Source of the DNA: Trichosphaerium sp. ATCC 40318
Taxonomy: Eukaryota; Discosea; Flabellinia; Trichosidae
DNA: 64,000 bases
Assembly (NCBI GenBank): GCA_038496445.1
Contig: JALMLS010000276.1
Location: forward strand, 1-64,000
Reading direction: 5' to 3'
The translations under genes were made by a program, and so were the position numbers. Positions 47,171 through 58,995 of this stretch are shown here, piece after piece; position 1 is the first letter of the stretch; the number at the start of each line of letters is the position of its first letter. The notes below the pieces were generated by a model. The model ran no database searches. It saw only the letters and a list, made by a program, of their open reading frames with translations, and was not told where the DNA came from.

Positions 47171-49337
47171 ATGAATAAAGAGGAAACTTCCTTGGATGTA
47201 AAGAATGCTGTATGGGAATTTTTCTTCCACAGAAACTCCCGTGTTATAGCTTACGTTGTTTTAGAAGGCTACGAAGATACAACGCTTATTTAGAAGCTAC
47301 AGCGCGCGTAAAAAAGGCAAAGACTTGAGTACGTCAAAGCTACAATAAATTAACAACAAAACGAGGGAGAATTATGGCGATTCGCTGTATGATGTGCTTA
47401 TTTTTTTCTAGTTTTGTTACACGTGCGACGAACCTGTATTGCCCAAGAAATGCTTGAAACAGAAAGAAATTACGTAGATCATCTTACCATGCTAACATCG
47501 GTACGAAAAAGGAAGTTTCACATGTTTTTTTTTTTTTTTTTTTTTTGTGTCACGTGATTGACTTTTTCTTCTAGATTTTCTATAAACCTATGAAGTTACA
47601 AGGTGTTCTTAATGAACAAGAAATGGATGCGATTTTTATGAATGTACAAGATATTTTACGTATGCACAGGGTAAGATCTTTTATTTAAACTAGTTTTAAG
47701 ACGCTTGACTGATGTTCTTCTTAAGCGGATTCTAGAACAATTAGAATATAAATTAAAGAGGTGGGGTCATCAACAAACCCTAGGAGATATTTTTACTAAT
47801 GCTATAAGCGATTTTTCGATGTACAAGGTAAGTTAAAACAACACAACACTCAAGTGGAAAAACTTTTTTTTTTTTTCAGCTTTTAATTCTTTTTTTGTAG
47901 ACGTACGCACTACGATACCCTGATGCCAGAAAGACTTATAAAAGATTAAATAAGGAATCTATTGTATTTAGAGACTTTCTAAAGGTACATATTGTAACGC
48001 TATGCGGAGTCACAACTCACTTTTTTAATTCAGATTGCTTTGTCAAGTCCAATGTGCTTGAAATACGACTTTGCTGATTTCTTGATAACACCAATTCAAC
48101 GGTACCTATCTTCGCTTTCATAACGTCTAGAAACACTAGTCTGACAATTGTATTTAGGTTACCTAGATATGCGTTATTACTTGCAGTACGTGTGAAAGCA
48201 TCAGTCAATGTTGTTCAAAAAAGATCGTTAAACTGGAACTCAAACTAACCACCAGTTTACAAGTTAATCTGTAAATCTGGTGATCTTTGATGCTCTATGT
48301 TGAAGCTAACTTGAGGACAACTTGATTGACTTTTAGATTATTTTATATGCTGACAATTCGTTAGAAAATGAAAAACACAACGGATATTCTTCATCCTGAT
48401 TTTAATTATTGTCGTGTTGCTGTAAATCGATTACAGCTAGTACTCACATATATGAATCTATCTGCAGCTAGAACACGTGACAATGAGATAACAAGCGACA
48501 AGGTCCAAGAAATGTTCAATAAAATACCTAGACGAGTAGTACGTTACAACGTAGTTCTTGTGCCGCTTCTGACTTGTTCTAACAGTGTCAACAAATTGAA
48601 AAGTCTAATCTTGACAACTACCTCTACGAAGGACCCCTGGAACATGTTGATAATGTAACCAGTAAGAGGACTTCATTGTATGGATTCTTGTTCAAGGAGA
48701 CGTTGATATTAGCGAAACACATCAAACGTATGAACATTAAGTTCTTTTTTTTTTACTGATATTTTTTTTAGCTGGAATTTTTGGGAGGACAAAGCTTCGG
48801 TATCGCCTCACTGGATATAAATTTAGTTCTGCCACTAGCGTAAGACTAACAAATTACGATATTCTACCAAGAATGAAAGGTTCGTAGTCCCACAAAACAT
48901 ACACAAACAAACAGAGAAAAATACTTTATTTCTTTGGTTTTTTTTATTTAAAAGTACTTGCTCTTGTCAGTACTCACGTGCCTCAATTTATGCGAGATTC
49001 TGCTTTATTTGTTACCCTATTTTCTTCCATTTAACTATACACTTTTGGAACGGCTGTCACCTTCGGGTAGGTACTTACATTGTTTTGTTTAGGGATAAAA
49101 AACGCTTTTGAATTGATGCATACAAACCCAGGTCATCAATCTTTTATTCTGGTTGCACCTTCAAGATCAATAAGAAATGAATGGGTTAGTAAACTTAATA
49201 AAAAGAGACGTCTTGATTGTCATTATTCAAGACTTACAAGAGCAATGCATATATCATCTGAAGAACCAAAAAACAAAACTCCAAGCCTAGTTCAAAACAA
49301 ATGTAAAAAAAGAACTTTCGAAATAATCACTAAATAA
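47171..49337 (+). CDS. RhoGEF (DH-PH) protein
   Basis: The probable start is MNKEETSLDVKNAVWEFF (ATG 47171). Exons from 47412 give RRTCIAQEMLETERNYVDHL (the first conserved DH helix), then MKLQGVLNEQEMDAIFMNVQ, FTNAISDFSMYKTYALRYPD, SPMCLKYDFADFLITPIQR and LPRYALLL (helix 8, the Rho-binding core). The PH domain follows: FIVWILVQGDVDI, TKLRYRLTGYKFSSATSVRL, IKNAFELMHTNPGHQSFILV, APSRSIRNEWVSKLNKK. The end is a short basic tail. It should activate a Rho/Rac GTPase. Introns are 45-120 nt; several contain CACGTG. The join of the first exon is not certain. Confidence 0.8.
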
Positions 49338-49504
49338 ACAAACACGTGTACACTGCTCTTCCCAGATTGTATGTAGTACGTTGTAAGATATGTACGCGAA
49401 ACACATTGCTAAGCTGTTTGAGCCATTAGTCTTGACCAATTCATGTACGTTATTTGGGAGCCTTTGTTTATTGTTTGTCAAGGATTAGATCTGACAGCTA
49501 GTGA

Positions 49505-50010
49505 CTTGTGATACCTTTTTGGTGTTCATAGCATATCTCTGCACCAAGCTACTATAACTGATGGAGGTATAATCGAATTAGTGCAACAAGGAAAGCACAC
49601 CATTCACGACATCGATTTGTCCCACATAGAGATTACAGATTCTTGATTGATTGCACTCAGAGTTGTTCACAATTAATATTATGGGTTGCCGCAAGATTAG
49701 TGTTGACACAAATAAAGGCACTGTACATGAAATTAGAATCGATCCAAAAGAGTCATGGCTCAAACATCTTGGGAATGTACACTATTTATGTTAAGTGGGA
49801 TCTCGATAACTGACAATGCACTGAATTTATTGATCAAAGGGAAGAAGTTATATTTGAGTGCTTGTCTAAAGAAAACAGACCAAGGGTTCCACAATTTAAA
49901 TAATCTTGAATAACGCTCAATTTTTGTAGTTTACTTACAAACGATTGTTTGAAACACTTACCTTCTCTCAAAACAATTAAAACCGTGAGGAATTGGGTAT
50001 AACTTGGATA
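49505..50010 (+). pseudogene. Heavily decayed F-box/LRR relic
   Basis: Short pieces of family text remain: gkHTIHDIDLS (near 49595), VHEIRIDPKESWLKHLGNVH (49725-49785), FKHLPSLKT-like remnants near 49950. Stops and shifts break every frame and the F-box is absent. A 61-bp stretch (49722-49782) is identical to the relic at 32735-32795. Confidence 0.75.
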
Positions 50011-50241
50011 TGAAATAGTGTTTTTGAATGAGTACTATCATAAGCTCTAATGGTACTGAATGCTGACAACTGTGTTAGCTGCAATGACGTTACACAGCAG
50101 TAAGAGTTATAAGAGGATATTTGGTACGATTTTGACTTTGTATTTTGTGAACCTTGGTGTTGAGGTTGTTGGTATTTAGCCTCCATAATGTTGTTGTCAA
50201 GAATCAAATAAACACGTTTTATTGTTAAGGTTTATTCCTGA

Positions 50242-51406
50242 CTATACTTGTGCAAGTCCCATACCGCCATCAACGCTGAAATGCGATCCGGTAATATACT
50301 GACTCTGGTCAGACAAGAGAAAAACAGCCATCTGAGCAATTTCATCAGTTTTACCAAGCCTCTTTATCATTGGCTTTTGACTACAGGAAAAAAGTAAGAA
50401 TAATAATTATGGCGGTAACTACAAAAAAATTAACATACGCTACCATATCGAAAACTTCCTCAGGTACTTCACCAAGAATCTCAGTTCTTATTGGTCCAGG
50501 ACGGATTGAGTTTACAGTAATACCACATTCAGCAGTTTCCTTTGCAACACACTAACATAGAAAAGAGACTTAGGTATATTGTAAAGGTGCTAAAGCACGT
50601 ACTCTTGTTATAGCATCCAAAGCTGCTTTACTAGCTACATAACCAGAGAACCCAGGGTATGCCTAAGTCATAAAAAGTAAGATACGTTGGGCACAAGGTA
50701 ATTGAGAGAAGAACTTACCATTGGCACAGTACATGAGCTGTTGTTGACTATACTCCCGCCAGGTGGTTGCTGTTTCTTCATCTGCTCAACTTGGTACTTA
50801 ATACACCATACAGCACCCTTGATGTTAATATTGTATAGGCTCTACAACAACGCTACGGTAAGTACTTTTCGATGCATTGAAAAAAAAAGTACATACATCA
50901 AGTTGAGCTTCAGTAACGTTTTCAATTGTTTCCATTTTACCAAGAATACCTGCATTATTGAACTAAACAAAACATCTTAGTACCCTTATGAGAGATAATA
51001 CATACAGCGCCGTCAATCCTGCCAAATGTTTCAACAGTCTTGTTAACATAATTCTTAACATCTGTTTGGAATACCGTTAGTTAGAGATTCTCTAGCGACA
51101 TTTGTGTGTTTACCTTGTTCCTTTGATACATCACAAACTGTGAATAAAGCAGTACCTCCGTTCTTTTCAATCTCAGCTACGACTTCATCACCACGTTCTT
51201 TACGTCTTCCGCACAAAGATACTTTTGCTCCTTTAACACACAGTGTCAATTACTAGTTCTCTAAAGCGTCCAGTACCTTCTGCTGCGCATTTGATGGCCG
51301 TGTCTCTTCCAATACCGGATGTTGCACCAGTGACCTTAAAAATAATTAAAGTGAGAACACGTGATATAACCAAGGTGTCTACCATTATAACTTTGTTTGA
51401 AAGCAT
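50242..51406 (-). CDS. Short-chain dehydrogenase/reductase
   Basis: Seven short exons, ATG 51406 (MLSNKVIMV). Rossmann start TGATSGIGRDTAIKCAAEG, then KVSLCGRRKERGDEVVAEIE, CDVSKEQ, DGAFNNAGILGKMETI (NNAG), SIVNNSSCTVPMAYPGFSGY (catalytic Ser and Tyr), VASKAALDAITR (YxxxK Lys), NSIRPGPIRTEILGEVPEEV, and the C-terminus YITGSHFSVDGGMGLAQV. Complete catalytic tetrad; a classical SDR with Arg after the third beta strand (CGRRK), which favours NADP(H). Substrate unknown. Confidence 0.9.
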
Positions 51407-51867
51407 CTTTATGTTGAGTATGAGCTGTTGTTTCGTTTGTTGGAAAGTTTGAATAGATGACTTATGTTTAAGCAAGATTCCGCGGAAATTGCGGAGCGGA
51501 CCTATTACGCGGAAAACATTCCGCTTCCGAGGAGTAAGGATCTTAAAAACTGAAAAAATATGGAAACAGAGTTCAGAACCTGTAAAGTACAATCCAATCG
51601 ATAAAATACCTAAAGTTCTGGGAAATTCTATAAGATGAGTTTTGACAAGTGTATCAAACTTTCACAACAATTTCATAAAACGAACATATATTTTTTTGCA
51701 AACACGTGATTTATAGTCCGCTTTAAAAATCCATCCAACATGAATGGTCTCTATTCTTGTACTTTACTCTATTTTATGCGTATACTCTATCGCTAGCACC
51801 ATAGATCCAGAACTCTTCATGTAAAAAGATGGTCAAGTTTGTTGTGATACTCTCAAGTATAAAGCTG

Positions 51868-52701
51868 TCAAAACCATTTTATACCCAATGCCTCAACATT
51901 TTTCCTTGTAATCTGATTGCAACCTACAGCTTTAAGTGATTTGAGTGATATCATGTACTGCAAACAACGATATGTTATCTTAGCGCAGCTGTCTAAGTCC
52001 ATATGCTGAAGATTTATCAAATGCTTAACACCTGAGTCTGTTATTGTATCACAATGATACAAACGTAAATGCTTGACATTGATCAATGATTTAATTCCAT
52101 CATCTGTTACTGAGTACCCACCATAAATAGTAACAGTATGTACATTCCCAAGATGTTTGAGCCAAGATTCTCTTGGGTCGCTGAGTGATATATTATGAGC
52201 ATCTTTAAGTGCCTTTATTCCTTCAATAGTAATATTGCAACTATACAGATTAATTGTGTGTACACCTCTGAGTGCAATCAATGAAACATCTGTTATATCT
52301 GTCGATGCTAAGTTAATGGTGTGAATGGTGTGCTTTCCTTCTTGTATTAATGCAAGAATACAATCATCTGTGATGTTTGTAAAAGATAAATCTATGTTTT
52401 GAACACCAGAAAGATAACTCAACTCATCACGTGATAGATTCCAAAAACTACAATCAATGGTCGTGTTTTTCAATAGTGGACTACTTCTAAGTGTTGGCAA
52501 ATCTGATGCACTTGCTGAGAGTCGATGAAAGCCAATATTGTTGCGAATGATGTTGTTAAATGTGTGGGAAACCGCAGACGCAATAATACGATACGCTCTG
52601 TGTAAATAATGTAGAATATGCGTTAACATCTCCGGTGGTAATTCTTCCAACGATTTCTCTTGGTTTACTTTAATAAAGCTCTGTTTCTGTGCTCTAGACA
52701 T
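51868..52701 (-). CDS. F-box/LRR protein (intact, single exon)
   Basis: ATG 52701. F-box: LEELPPEMLTHILHYLHRAY, ASAVSHTFNNIIRNNIGFHR. LRRs from SPLLKNTTIDCSFWNLSRDE through GVHTINLYSCNITIEGIKAL, GGYSVTDDGIKSLINVKHLR, to KNVEALGIKWF (277 residues). It has no intron. It is the intact reference for three relics (27.6, 32.1 and 49.5 kb), which share the PKESWLKHLGNVHT block. Confidence 0.9.
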   Translation of the reverse strand: MSRAQKQSFIKVNQEKSLEELPPEMLTHILHYLHRAYRIIASAVSHTFNNIIRNNIGFHRLSASASDLPTLRSSPLLKNTTIDCSFWNLSRDELSYLSGVQNIDLSFTNITDDCILALIQEGKHTIHTINLASTDITDVSLIALRGVHTINLYSCNITIEGIKALKDAHNISLSDPRESWLKHLGNVHTVTIYGGYSVTDDGIKSLINVKHLRLYHCDTITDSGVKHLINLQHMDLDSCAKITYRCLQYMISLKSLKAVGCNQITRKNVEALGIKWF

Positions 52702-52870
52702 AATTAAGGACGTATTGGATTGTTAGCTCAGCACAGCTAAATCAACTAAACAACAATAGTCAACACAATTAAAGTAGGTGTAATTGCACTCGAACAGTTG
52801 ATTCTGAAACTCAAGTCAGATTGCAAGGGTATCACAGTACATGGTGGGGATTTAAATCCTGTTTTAATAA

Positions 52871-53969
52871 TTATTGTGTTACTACCCATTCCGTTGAGGG
52901 GTACCACGTGGTTAAAGTATTGTCCAACTGTTTTATATGCAAAATATAAACCACGAAAATTTCAGGTATACAATCAAATACAATTACTTGGAATACCTTC
53001 AGTACAAGCTGTCCTGCGCCACCCACCCAGTTATAAAACTGCAAAAATACAGAAAGACCACGCCCTATTGATGCAAATGATATGAGAGCTGCAAGTAACA
53101 AGACCTAAAAGTGTCAACAACATCCAACAGTGTAAAAACCAGTACTTTGATTTTTAGGACAGAGAACCCACGTGGGAGACTTTTGTACAATACATAAGCT
53201 GCGATTATGAATAAGACTCCTTGCCCAATATATAGTATCAAGAAATAGAATATCTAGATCATGTTAAACGAATAGGAATCATCAATATAGCATTGCCAAA
53301 CTGACAAACCTCTATTTGATGCATGATTGATAGAATTCTTTTGTATTCTTCAAGCTTTCCATGTTGCTTGTACACGTAATAGTAACCTGTCAACATTGTA
53401 ATCATAATACCGGCCCATATTATTAGTATAGCACTAACTGTTAAGAGGTACACAACGACCAAATTGCCAATAAATCTGTACTTCGTTTTCCATGCCTGAA
53501 ATATCAACATTGCCCTTTTAGGACAATTAGTAGGCGCTTTGAAGGGGAGTGTACCAGAACAATAAGAGCAATAAATATGTACATATATAGACATAACCTG
53601 ATAGTGAACCAACCACTATTTGCCAAGGGTTCAACTGAGATTCAATAGGAAGCGTTGATATATCAATAAATTCGTTCCAAAAAGCAATGATGTATCCCAA
53701 AGGCACTATAAAAAAAAGTCACGTGATAGAACATAAATCACGTGATTACGTACATAACAGCGAAAAAGGAAGTATAGCTACGAATATATAAGAAAAAGAC
53801 TTGGATTGCGAGTTGTACCATGTAATATTGTCGCAAGAGAGAATCTTCGTGTATATACAAACCGTACGAGCGCAATGATCACAATCAAAGATGTAACAGC
53901 GTAACTTACAACAAAAACAATTCTAAACGCAGCAGCAACGTTCCTTTCACTAGTAGAGGAATCCTCCAT
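52871..53969 (-). CDS. Seven-transmembrane protein (TOM1/THH1-like or GPCR-like)
   Basis: ATG 53969 (MEDSSTSERNVAAAFRIVF). Hydrophobic segments in order: VVSYAVTSLIVIIALVRFV; VPLGYIIAFWNEF; QIVVGSLSGY; VYLLTVSAILIIWAGIMITM; IFYFLILYIGQGVLFIIAAY; VLLLAALISFASIGRGLSVF; VLKVFQVIVFDCIPEIFVVY. Seven membrane spans over about five exons with short loops resemble plant and protist TOM1/THH1 proteins, but I cannot exclude an unrelated receptor family. A G-alpha gene lies 1.8 kb away. Confidence 0.55.
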
Positions 53970-54243
53970 GTTTGTCAGTGTTTGATCACGTGGCTACAAC
54001 AATACAATGATGACTCGCTTAACCGGTATGTACCTTTTCCATTTTGGTAGTAATCCTCACCGTTGTCCAACTCAAAGAGCTCTTTATCACTAAGTGCATT
54101 GTGCATACTGTTTTATGTTACATTCTTTATTTTGTTTTTCAATTCACGCTTGCCAAACGACCTTTACCACTGTCGAACACTGGTGTCTACAGCAGTATTT
54201 GTATTGTTTCAGCGCTGTACTTAGTTTTGCATGAGTTTCATAT

Positions 54244-55378
54244 CTACTCTCCTCCAGCTCTGGCTAAACTGATTTCTTTCTTCATTTCGACTTGTAAACG
54301 CTCTTGAACATTAAGAGTAGACTGCAACGCAGCAATGAGTGGCTTACAATAGTATTGAAGCAAGGCAGTTACAGCAGTTTGATGAACACTCTGAGCGCGT
54401 ATAACTTCCAACTGAGAAGCACCAGAAGCCTCTATACGTGCCATAGCAGCTTGAAAGTACTTTGTTTCCTCTTTGAAAAGAATTTTGGCCAATTCCACCA
54501 ATTGGTTAGGGAAATTCGATGGATGAGCTGAAAACAGTACTAAAATAATATAAGAAAGTGAACAGACGCGTAATGATGGGTTTGTTGTCAATTCAAACAA
54601 AATTAAAATGACAATAAAAAAACCGTAACAAAAACGGTCTTTTGAGGCGTTTACCTTGGTTGTCAGGGACGATTTGAATCTCAATTGTCTTCTCCTCAGA
54701 TCTTTCTATTGTTTGGAACGCTTTTAAGCGTATAGTACCTTTATTATCCTGAGTAAAAGGTCAGTTTCTTCTTTTTCTTTTTCTTTTTTTTTTGATTTAA
54801 TTGTTTTTTTCTCAATACGTTCTGACTTGTTTGCAACATTTTAACGAATGCGTACGTTGTCGTGGTCAAAGACTGAAACGATTATACCAAAAAAATCACC
54901 CATCTGTTGGTTTGTCCATTGATTACGTAAATCGACCGGAGAGGGCTGTATGGTTATGTGTGGATGCGAATGGTACCAACCAATAACGCGTGCATCGAGT
55001 TGTTCAGCTAATTGACGAGCAGAATCTAGCTGGACTATGTTTAGCCGTATTAGTAGGTTCACAACGAGAGAAACATCAAACAGGTCGGTTTCAGAATATA
55101 CAAAATAAAGCGTACTCGGTGTGGCTTCTACGCGATCTTTACGCTTATCTGCACGTTCTAGTATCTATTTTAGCGTTAGATTTAAACCGAAACGTTTAAA
55201 ACGCCATTTGTACCTTTATATGTTGAACCACTGCGCCGACAGTGCCTTTATCGCTCGTAATCTTACCAATCAACATACCCAATATTTCTTCTCGCTCAGT
55301 AGACAGCGCATGAGTCACTAACGCGCCAAAAGTGAACCGTGATATCTTTACATAATCTATAATCCGGCTTGACGTCAT
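54244..55378 (-). CDS. BRCC36-like JAMM deubiquitinase
   Basis: ATG 55378 (MTSSRIIDYVKISRFTFGAL). The MPN+ domain contains the catalytic Glu in HALSTEREEILGMLIG and the full JAMM motif GWYHSHPHITIQPSPVD (HxH-x7-S-x2-D), followed by NQWTNQQMGDFFGIIVSVF. The C-terminal half is a helical region (EETKYFQAAMARIEASGA, LNVQERLQVEMKKEISLARA). This layout is that of BRCC36, which cleaves Lys63-linked ubiquitin in BRCA1-A and BRISC-type complexes. All metal ligands are present, so it should be active with an MPN- partner. Confidence 0.8.
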
Positions 55379-55489
55379 TTTTACGTCTCAACGCTTGAAC
55401 AGGCAACACACTCCTTCCTTGAGGCCACGCGACTACTATACAACAAAAAGCAGCGTTCAGTGTACCGTAAACACAATCTACAAACAAAC

Positions 55490-55728
55490 ATGTCAGCTCA
55501 AACGACAAAAAAGTCAAAAAACTTCGTCGGTAACTTTCGGCCGAAAATACTAGCGTCGAATAACATATTGGCATCTACAACTATCATTAAGGTACAGATA
55601 CATATCTTACTTTATCACCAAATACAGCAATTATCTTTTATGCTCGGGTATATTTGAGTACATTAACTTACTTTCTTCTAAAGGCTCAGAAAGCAAAGTC
55701 AACGCAAAGGACATTAAAAAACAACTAA
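55490..55728 (+). CDS. Small basic protein (about 49 aa)
   Basis: Two exons: MSAQTTKKSKNFVGNFRPKI and LASNNILASTTIIK, then (intron of about 90 nt) AQKAKSTQRTLKNN. The frame is consistent across a GT-AG intron. Its stop lies 49 bp before the G-alpha start, and its ATG is divergent from BRCC36 by 111 bp. The composition suggests an RNA- or ribosome-associated peptide, but I do not recognise it. Confidence 0.4.
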
Positions 55729-55777
55729 GAAAAAAAAAAAAAATCACGTTGTTCAACTCATTTCCTTTTTACGAATT

Positions 55778-57714
55778 ATGGGCGGTATATGTGGTAGCCA
55801 TAGGAGTGAGACTGATCTTAGGATAAGCAGTGACTTGCGACATGAAACGAAGGAGGTAAAAAAAACTGTAAAGGCACGTGGTAGCATGGGTATTATCAAG
55901 TTATTTCGTTTTTGTTACTTTTAATGTAAATTGGTCCACTAATCACGTGAACAAAAAAAATAACATTAAAAATGTTGATACTTTTCTTAGGTTCTTCTAC
56001 TCGGAGTCAGTAATGCCGGTAAATCAACACTACTTCGACAGTTAAGCATAAACCACGGAGAAGCCTCGACGGACGACAGTGCGTTTTTTTTGTCTTTTTT
56101 TTTAGTTTTTTACTTAAACGTTAAAAAGAATTCCCCGACGCATTGTAGTATTAGACTACGTGAATGCTCTGGTATTGTATTTTGTATTTCGAGTTTAAGA
56201 TCCAATAGATAAAAAAAACTATTTATTTTAGCTAAATCACGTGACCATAGGTTATAAAATAGATATGAGGCTATTACTTAGATTAAACGCTATTATTGGC
56301 ATAAAAAAGCTTTTTCGTTATTGTACGAGGATAGATCTTTCTCTACCGGACAAGTGTGTTAAAGCAAACGAACTGCTCGACAATGATGGTAGTTTTGAAC
56401 TAGCGGAGGACTTCTCAGTAGCTACAGTGCAAAGTCTTATAACAATATGGGAAGACGTATCAGAAGATATTTTTGAGGAAGCAGCGGAGAAGTATGAGGA
56501 ATTACGACACCTAAAGTATCTTATGGAAATAATGGATAGGATGTCTGAGAAGGGATATATGCCTACATCAGAGTACGTGGTTACTATGAGGATGCATATC
56601 AAGCGCTTCCTTTTACAGCAAAAAAAAAACCGCATCAAAAACTAGCTTTTTTTTTCAGTCACGTTTCGGACACGTTACATCTCCCGTTGGCTTATCTTTT
56701 TACCTAGTGATATGTTACATGCAAGAAGAACAACTGTAGGTATTTATAGCGAAGATATACATGTACGCACAACCAAAACGAAAAGAATCGTCAACAAGAC
56801 TGTTTACTAAACAAGTTTTTTTTTTTAGTTCAACGGTTATTTATGGCAATGTATTGATGTTGGTGGTCAAAAGAGTGAGCGAAGAAAATGGATACACTGT
56901 TTCGATGTATGTGTGAAACACTATTCACTTATTTAACGTATCCTAACCGTATTGTAGAATGTTGATGTGTTGGTGTATTGTGTAAATTTGGCTTCATTCG
57001 ACGAGGTAATCCGAGTTGGTTTTTTTTTTCAGTTCTTATTTTTGGAAAAAATCGGACACAGTACCTGTTTGTTCCTGCACCCTTTTATGTGTTAAAAAAA
57101 GATCACAAAGGGGCAGTTCTTGCTGTTTAAAAATATCTCATGTGGTGGTTTACAAAAAACTGTTTTACTAGTCGCGTTAGGAACCAAGCACGTGAGATAT
57201 GGCTATGTCGATCTTTTTCTTTCTTTTTTTTTTTTGGTGTACACAAATTGTTCACTCTTTTGTTCTGTAGCCGTGTCCATACAACAAGGACAGATGTATA
57301 CTAGATGACTCACTTAGTGTATGGAAGAGTATATTAGCTACTTTTACAGCCGAACCAATAGTACTCGTACGTTTTCTTAACTCAGCAAAAAAAAACCCAA
57401 AAAAAAAAACATTCTTATGTTTGCGCAAACCATAGGTTTTCAATAAAGTGGACTTATTCAAACATAAAATGGCAGAGCGTAAACAGAGCTATAAAGACAC
57501 TCTCCAAGATATAAAACATCAATTTTTGCACGGCACACAATCAAACCAAGTTATAAACGTGTTTACCACGTGTGCACTTGACTCTAGACAAGTCATGAAG
57601 CATTGGAGACTAATGATGAATTCTTACTTAAAATCACAGACAAAATGGATTGCTGAAAAGAAGAAGAAAAACAAGAGAATGCATTCAGAACTAAAACAAT
57701 CGCTAATAAAGTAA
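55778..57714 (+). CDS. Atypical heterotrimeric G-protein alpha subunit
   Basis: About nine exons. [14 protein letters not shown] (ATG 55778) has a myristoylation Gly2. P-loop exon: [18 protein letters not shown]; the usual GAGESGKST is replaced by [10 protein letters not shown] helical domain follows (56241-56645), then switch I as DMLHARRTT, which is shortened, joined to switch [22 protein letters not shown] with [24 protein letters not shown] (in [16 protein letters not shown]) and TCALD are present. Instead of the usual short receptor-binding tail there is a Lys-rich extension ([18 protein letters not shown]). GTP binding looks preserved; coupling is probably unusual. Confidence 0.8.
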
Positions 57715-58069
57715 GAAAGAGAACCGAAAAAAAAAATAAAAAAAACCAAAACACTTTTTTTCTTTGTTTGGCGTTTGCTCTCTCTATCTTACCTCTACAT
57801 AATCATCACGTGATTAGTTTTCATTTCGACAATTTAGATGACCAGTTGAACATTGTCGGCTCTCTTGCTTGAAAAACGTTTTCTGTAAGCCCACAGCTTC
57901 TGTTTTTGAAGAAAAATGTAGGTTCATGTTACAACTACCGTTTTTTGGAAGTTTTTAGTACAAAGTGGGTACTGATCCCACCTTTCTCAATTTTAACAAA
58001 ATTCGAACACGTGCGCTGAGTTCTAGCAAAAAAAACTGAACATACTTTACAGGTGGTTCAGAAATAAGA

Positions 58070-58345
58070 TGGTTGACCATTTTGTCTTGCAATCTGGGTT
58101 CCTGCATTGTTAATCCGATGAAGCCTACTTAAATTAACAATGCCTTTATCAGTGTTTATGAGCACATGAATGAAGAAATATTCTAACCCAACAAAACACC
58201 CTTACCAGTAATGCCTTACAAAACCCAAGACATATGTTTTCGACACCAGTCAGATATCCAATACCTCTGTAATTTTGGCACTGTCAATAGCAATACATTG
58301 GACACCAGCAAGTGTCTTTAACGTACTGTCATCCACTTAGAGATG
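58070..58345 (-). pseudogene. F-box/LRR relic related to the 45-kb gene
   Basis: VDDSTLKTLAGVQCIAIDS and GTQIARQNGQPSYF match the intact gene (VDDSTLKVLAGVHSIFLGE and DTQITQQMVDYLG) with frameshifts between them. No F-box. A truncated, decayed copy of the C-terminal third. Confidence 0.7.
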
Positions 58346-58506
58346 GCAGAAATACCAGTCCGAACAGGTTCCAAAATCTCAGAGCCTCCATCCATTGACC
58401 TAATCACTGTGTGCATGCACATAAGGTGGCTGTACACTTTTGTGGCACGTTTGAATATCCCGAGATGGTACAGTTATTCTATCCAAGCATTTAGCTCCTA
58501 CAAGTA

Positions 58507-58670
58507 AAAAGTCCAGGGTTGGTTGTGCGTTCAATCGTGGCACTGGATCTCCTCCCTAAGTGCCTAGCCAAAGGCCTTAATCATAAAACTACCTTTCCGG
58601 TATGTTTTTTGGAGTTTGTCCGGTAACTATTTCCCCGATACTTAACTTGTTTCATTTATAATTCTATTCA
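58507..58670 (+). repeat. Interspersed repeat, copy A
   Basis: Starts aaaagtccagggttggttgt and includes aatcataaaactacctttcc and gtttgtccggtaact, ending ttcatttataattctattca. Copies B and C share the same order of words. No coding frame and no clear terminal inverted repeats. Confidence 0.85.
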
Positions 58671-58682
58671 TCAGGTGTTTGG

Positions 58683-58859
58683 AAAAAACAAGTCTAGGTT
58701 GATTGTGCACACTCAATCAAGGTGCTGGTTGTACTTCCTAAGTACCTACCCAAAGGCCTCAATCATAAAACTACCTTTGCAGTGCACGTGTTTTTTGGAG
58801 TTTGTCCGGTAATAACTATTTCCCCGATACTTAATTTGTTTCATTTATAATTCTATTCA
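58683..58859 (+). repeat. Interspersed repeat, copy B
   Basis: Lies 12 bp after copy A in the same orientation. It carries extra tgcacgtg before ttttttggagtttgtccggt. Diverged at its start (aagtctaggttgattgtgc) but nearly identical in the second half. Confidence 0.85.
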
Positions 58860-58995
58860 CTTCTTTGGGTACCCCAACAAGCGTAGAAGTTAATAGTAAG
58901 TTATTAAAGAATCACAAACGTAAAAATAGATAATATGTCAACTTAAGTTAGCATTGTTCTTTAACACCAACAATACAAACAACTACACCCTTAAA
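58860..58995. other. Promoter-side flank of the 8-Cys peptide gene
   Basis: 136 bp between repeat copy B and the ATG; AT-rich, with no clear element. Confidence 0.3.

Noticed and set aside
51478-51535. GC-rich patch with ccgcgg and repeated gcgga words
   Set aside because: Possible protein-binding site, but too short to separate from chance.
51742-51822. Short signal-peptide-like frame (MVSILVLYSILCVYSIAS)
   Set aside because: Only 26 codons, and I found no second exon; may be a relic.
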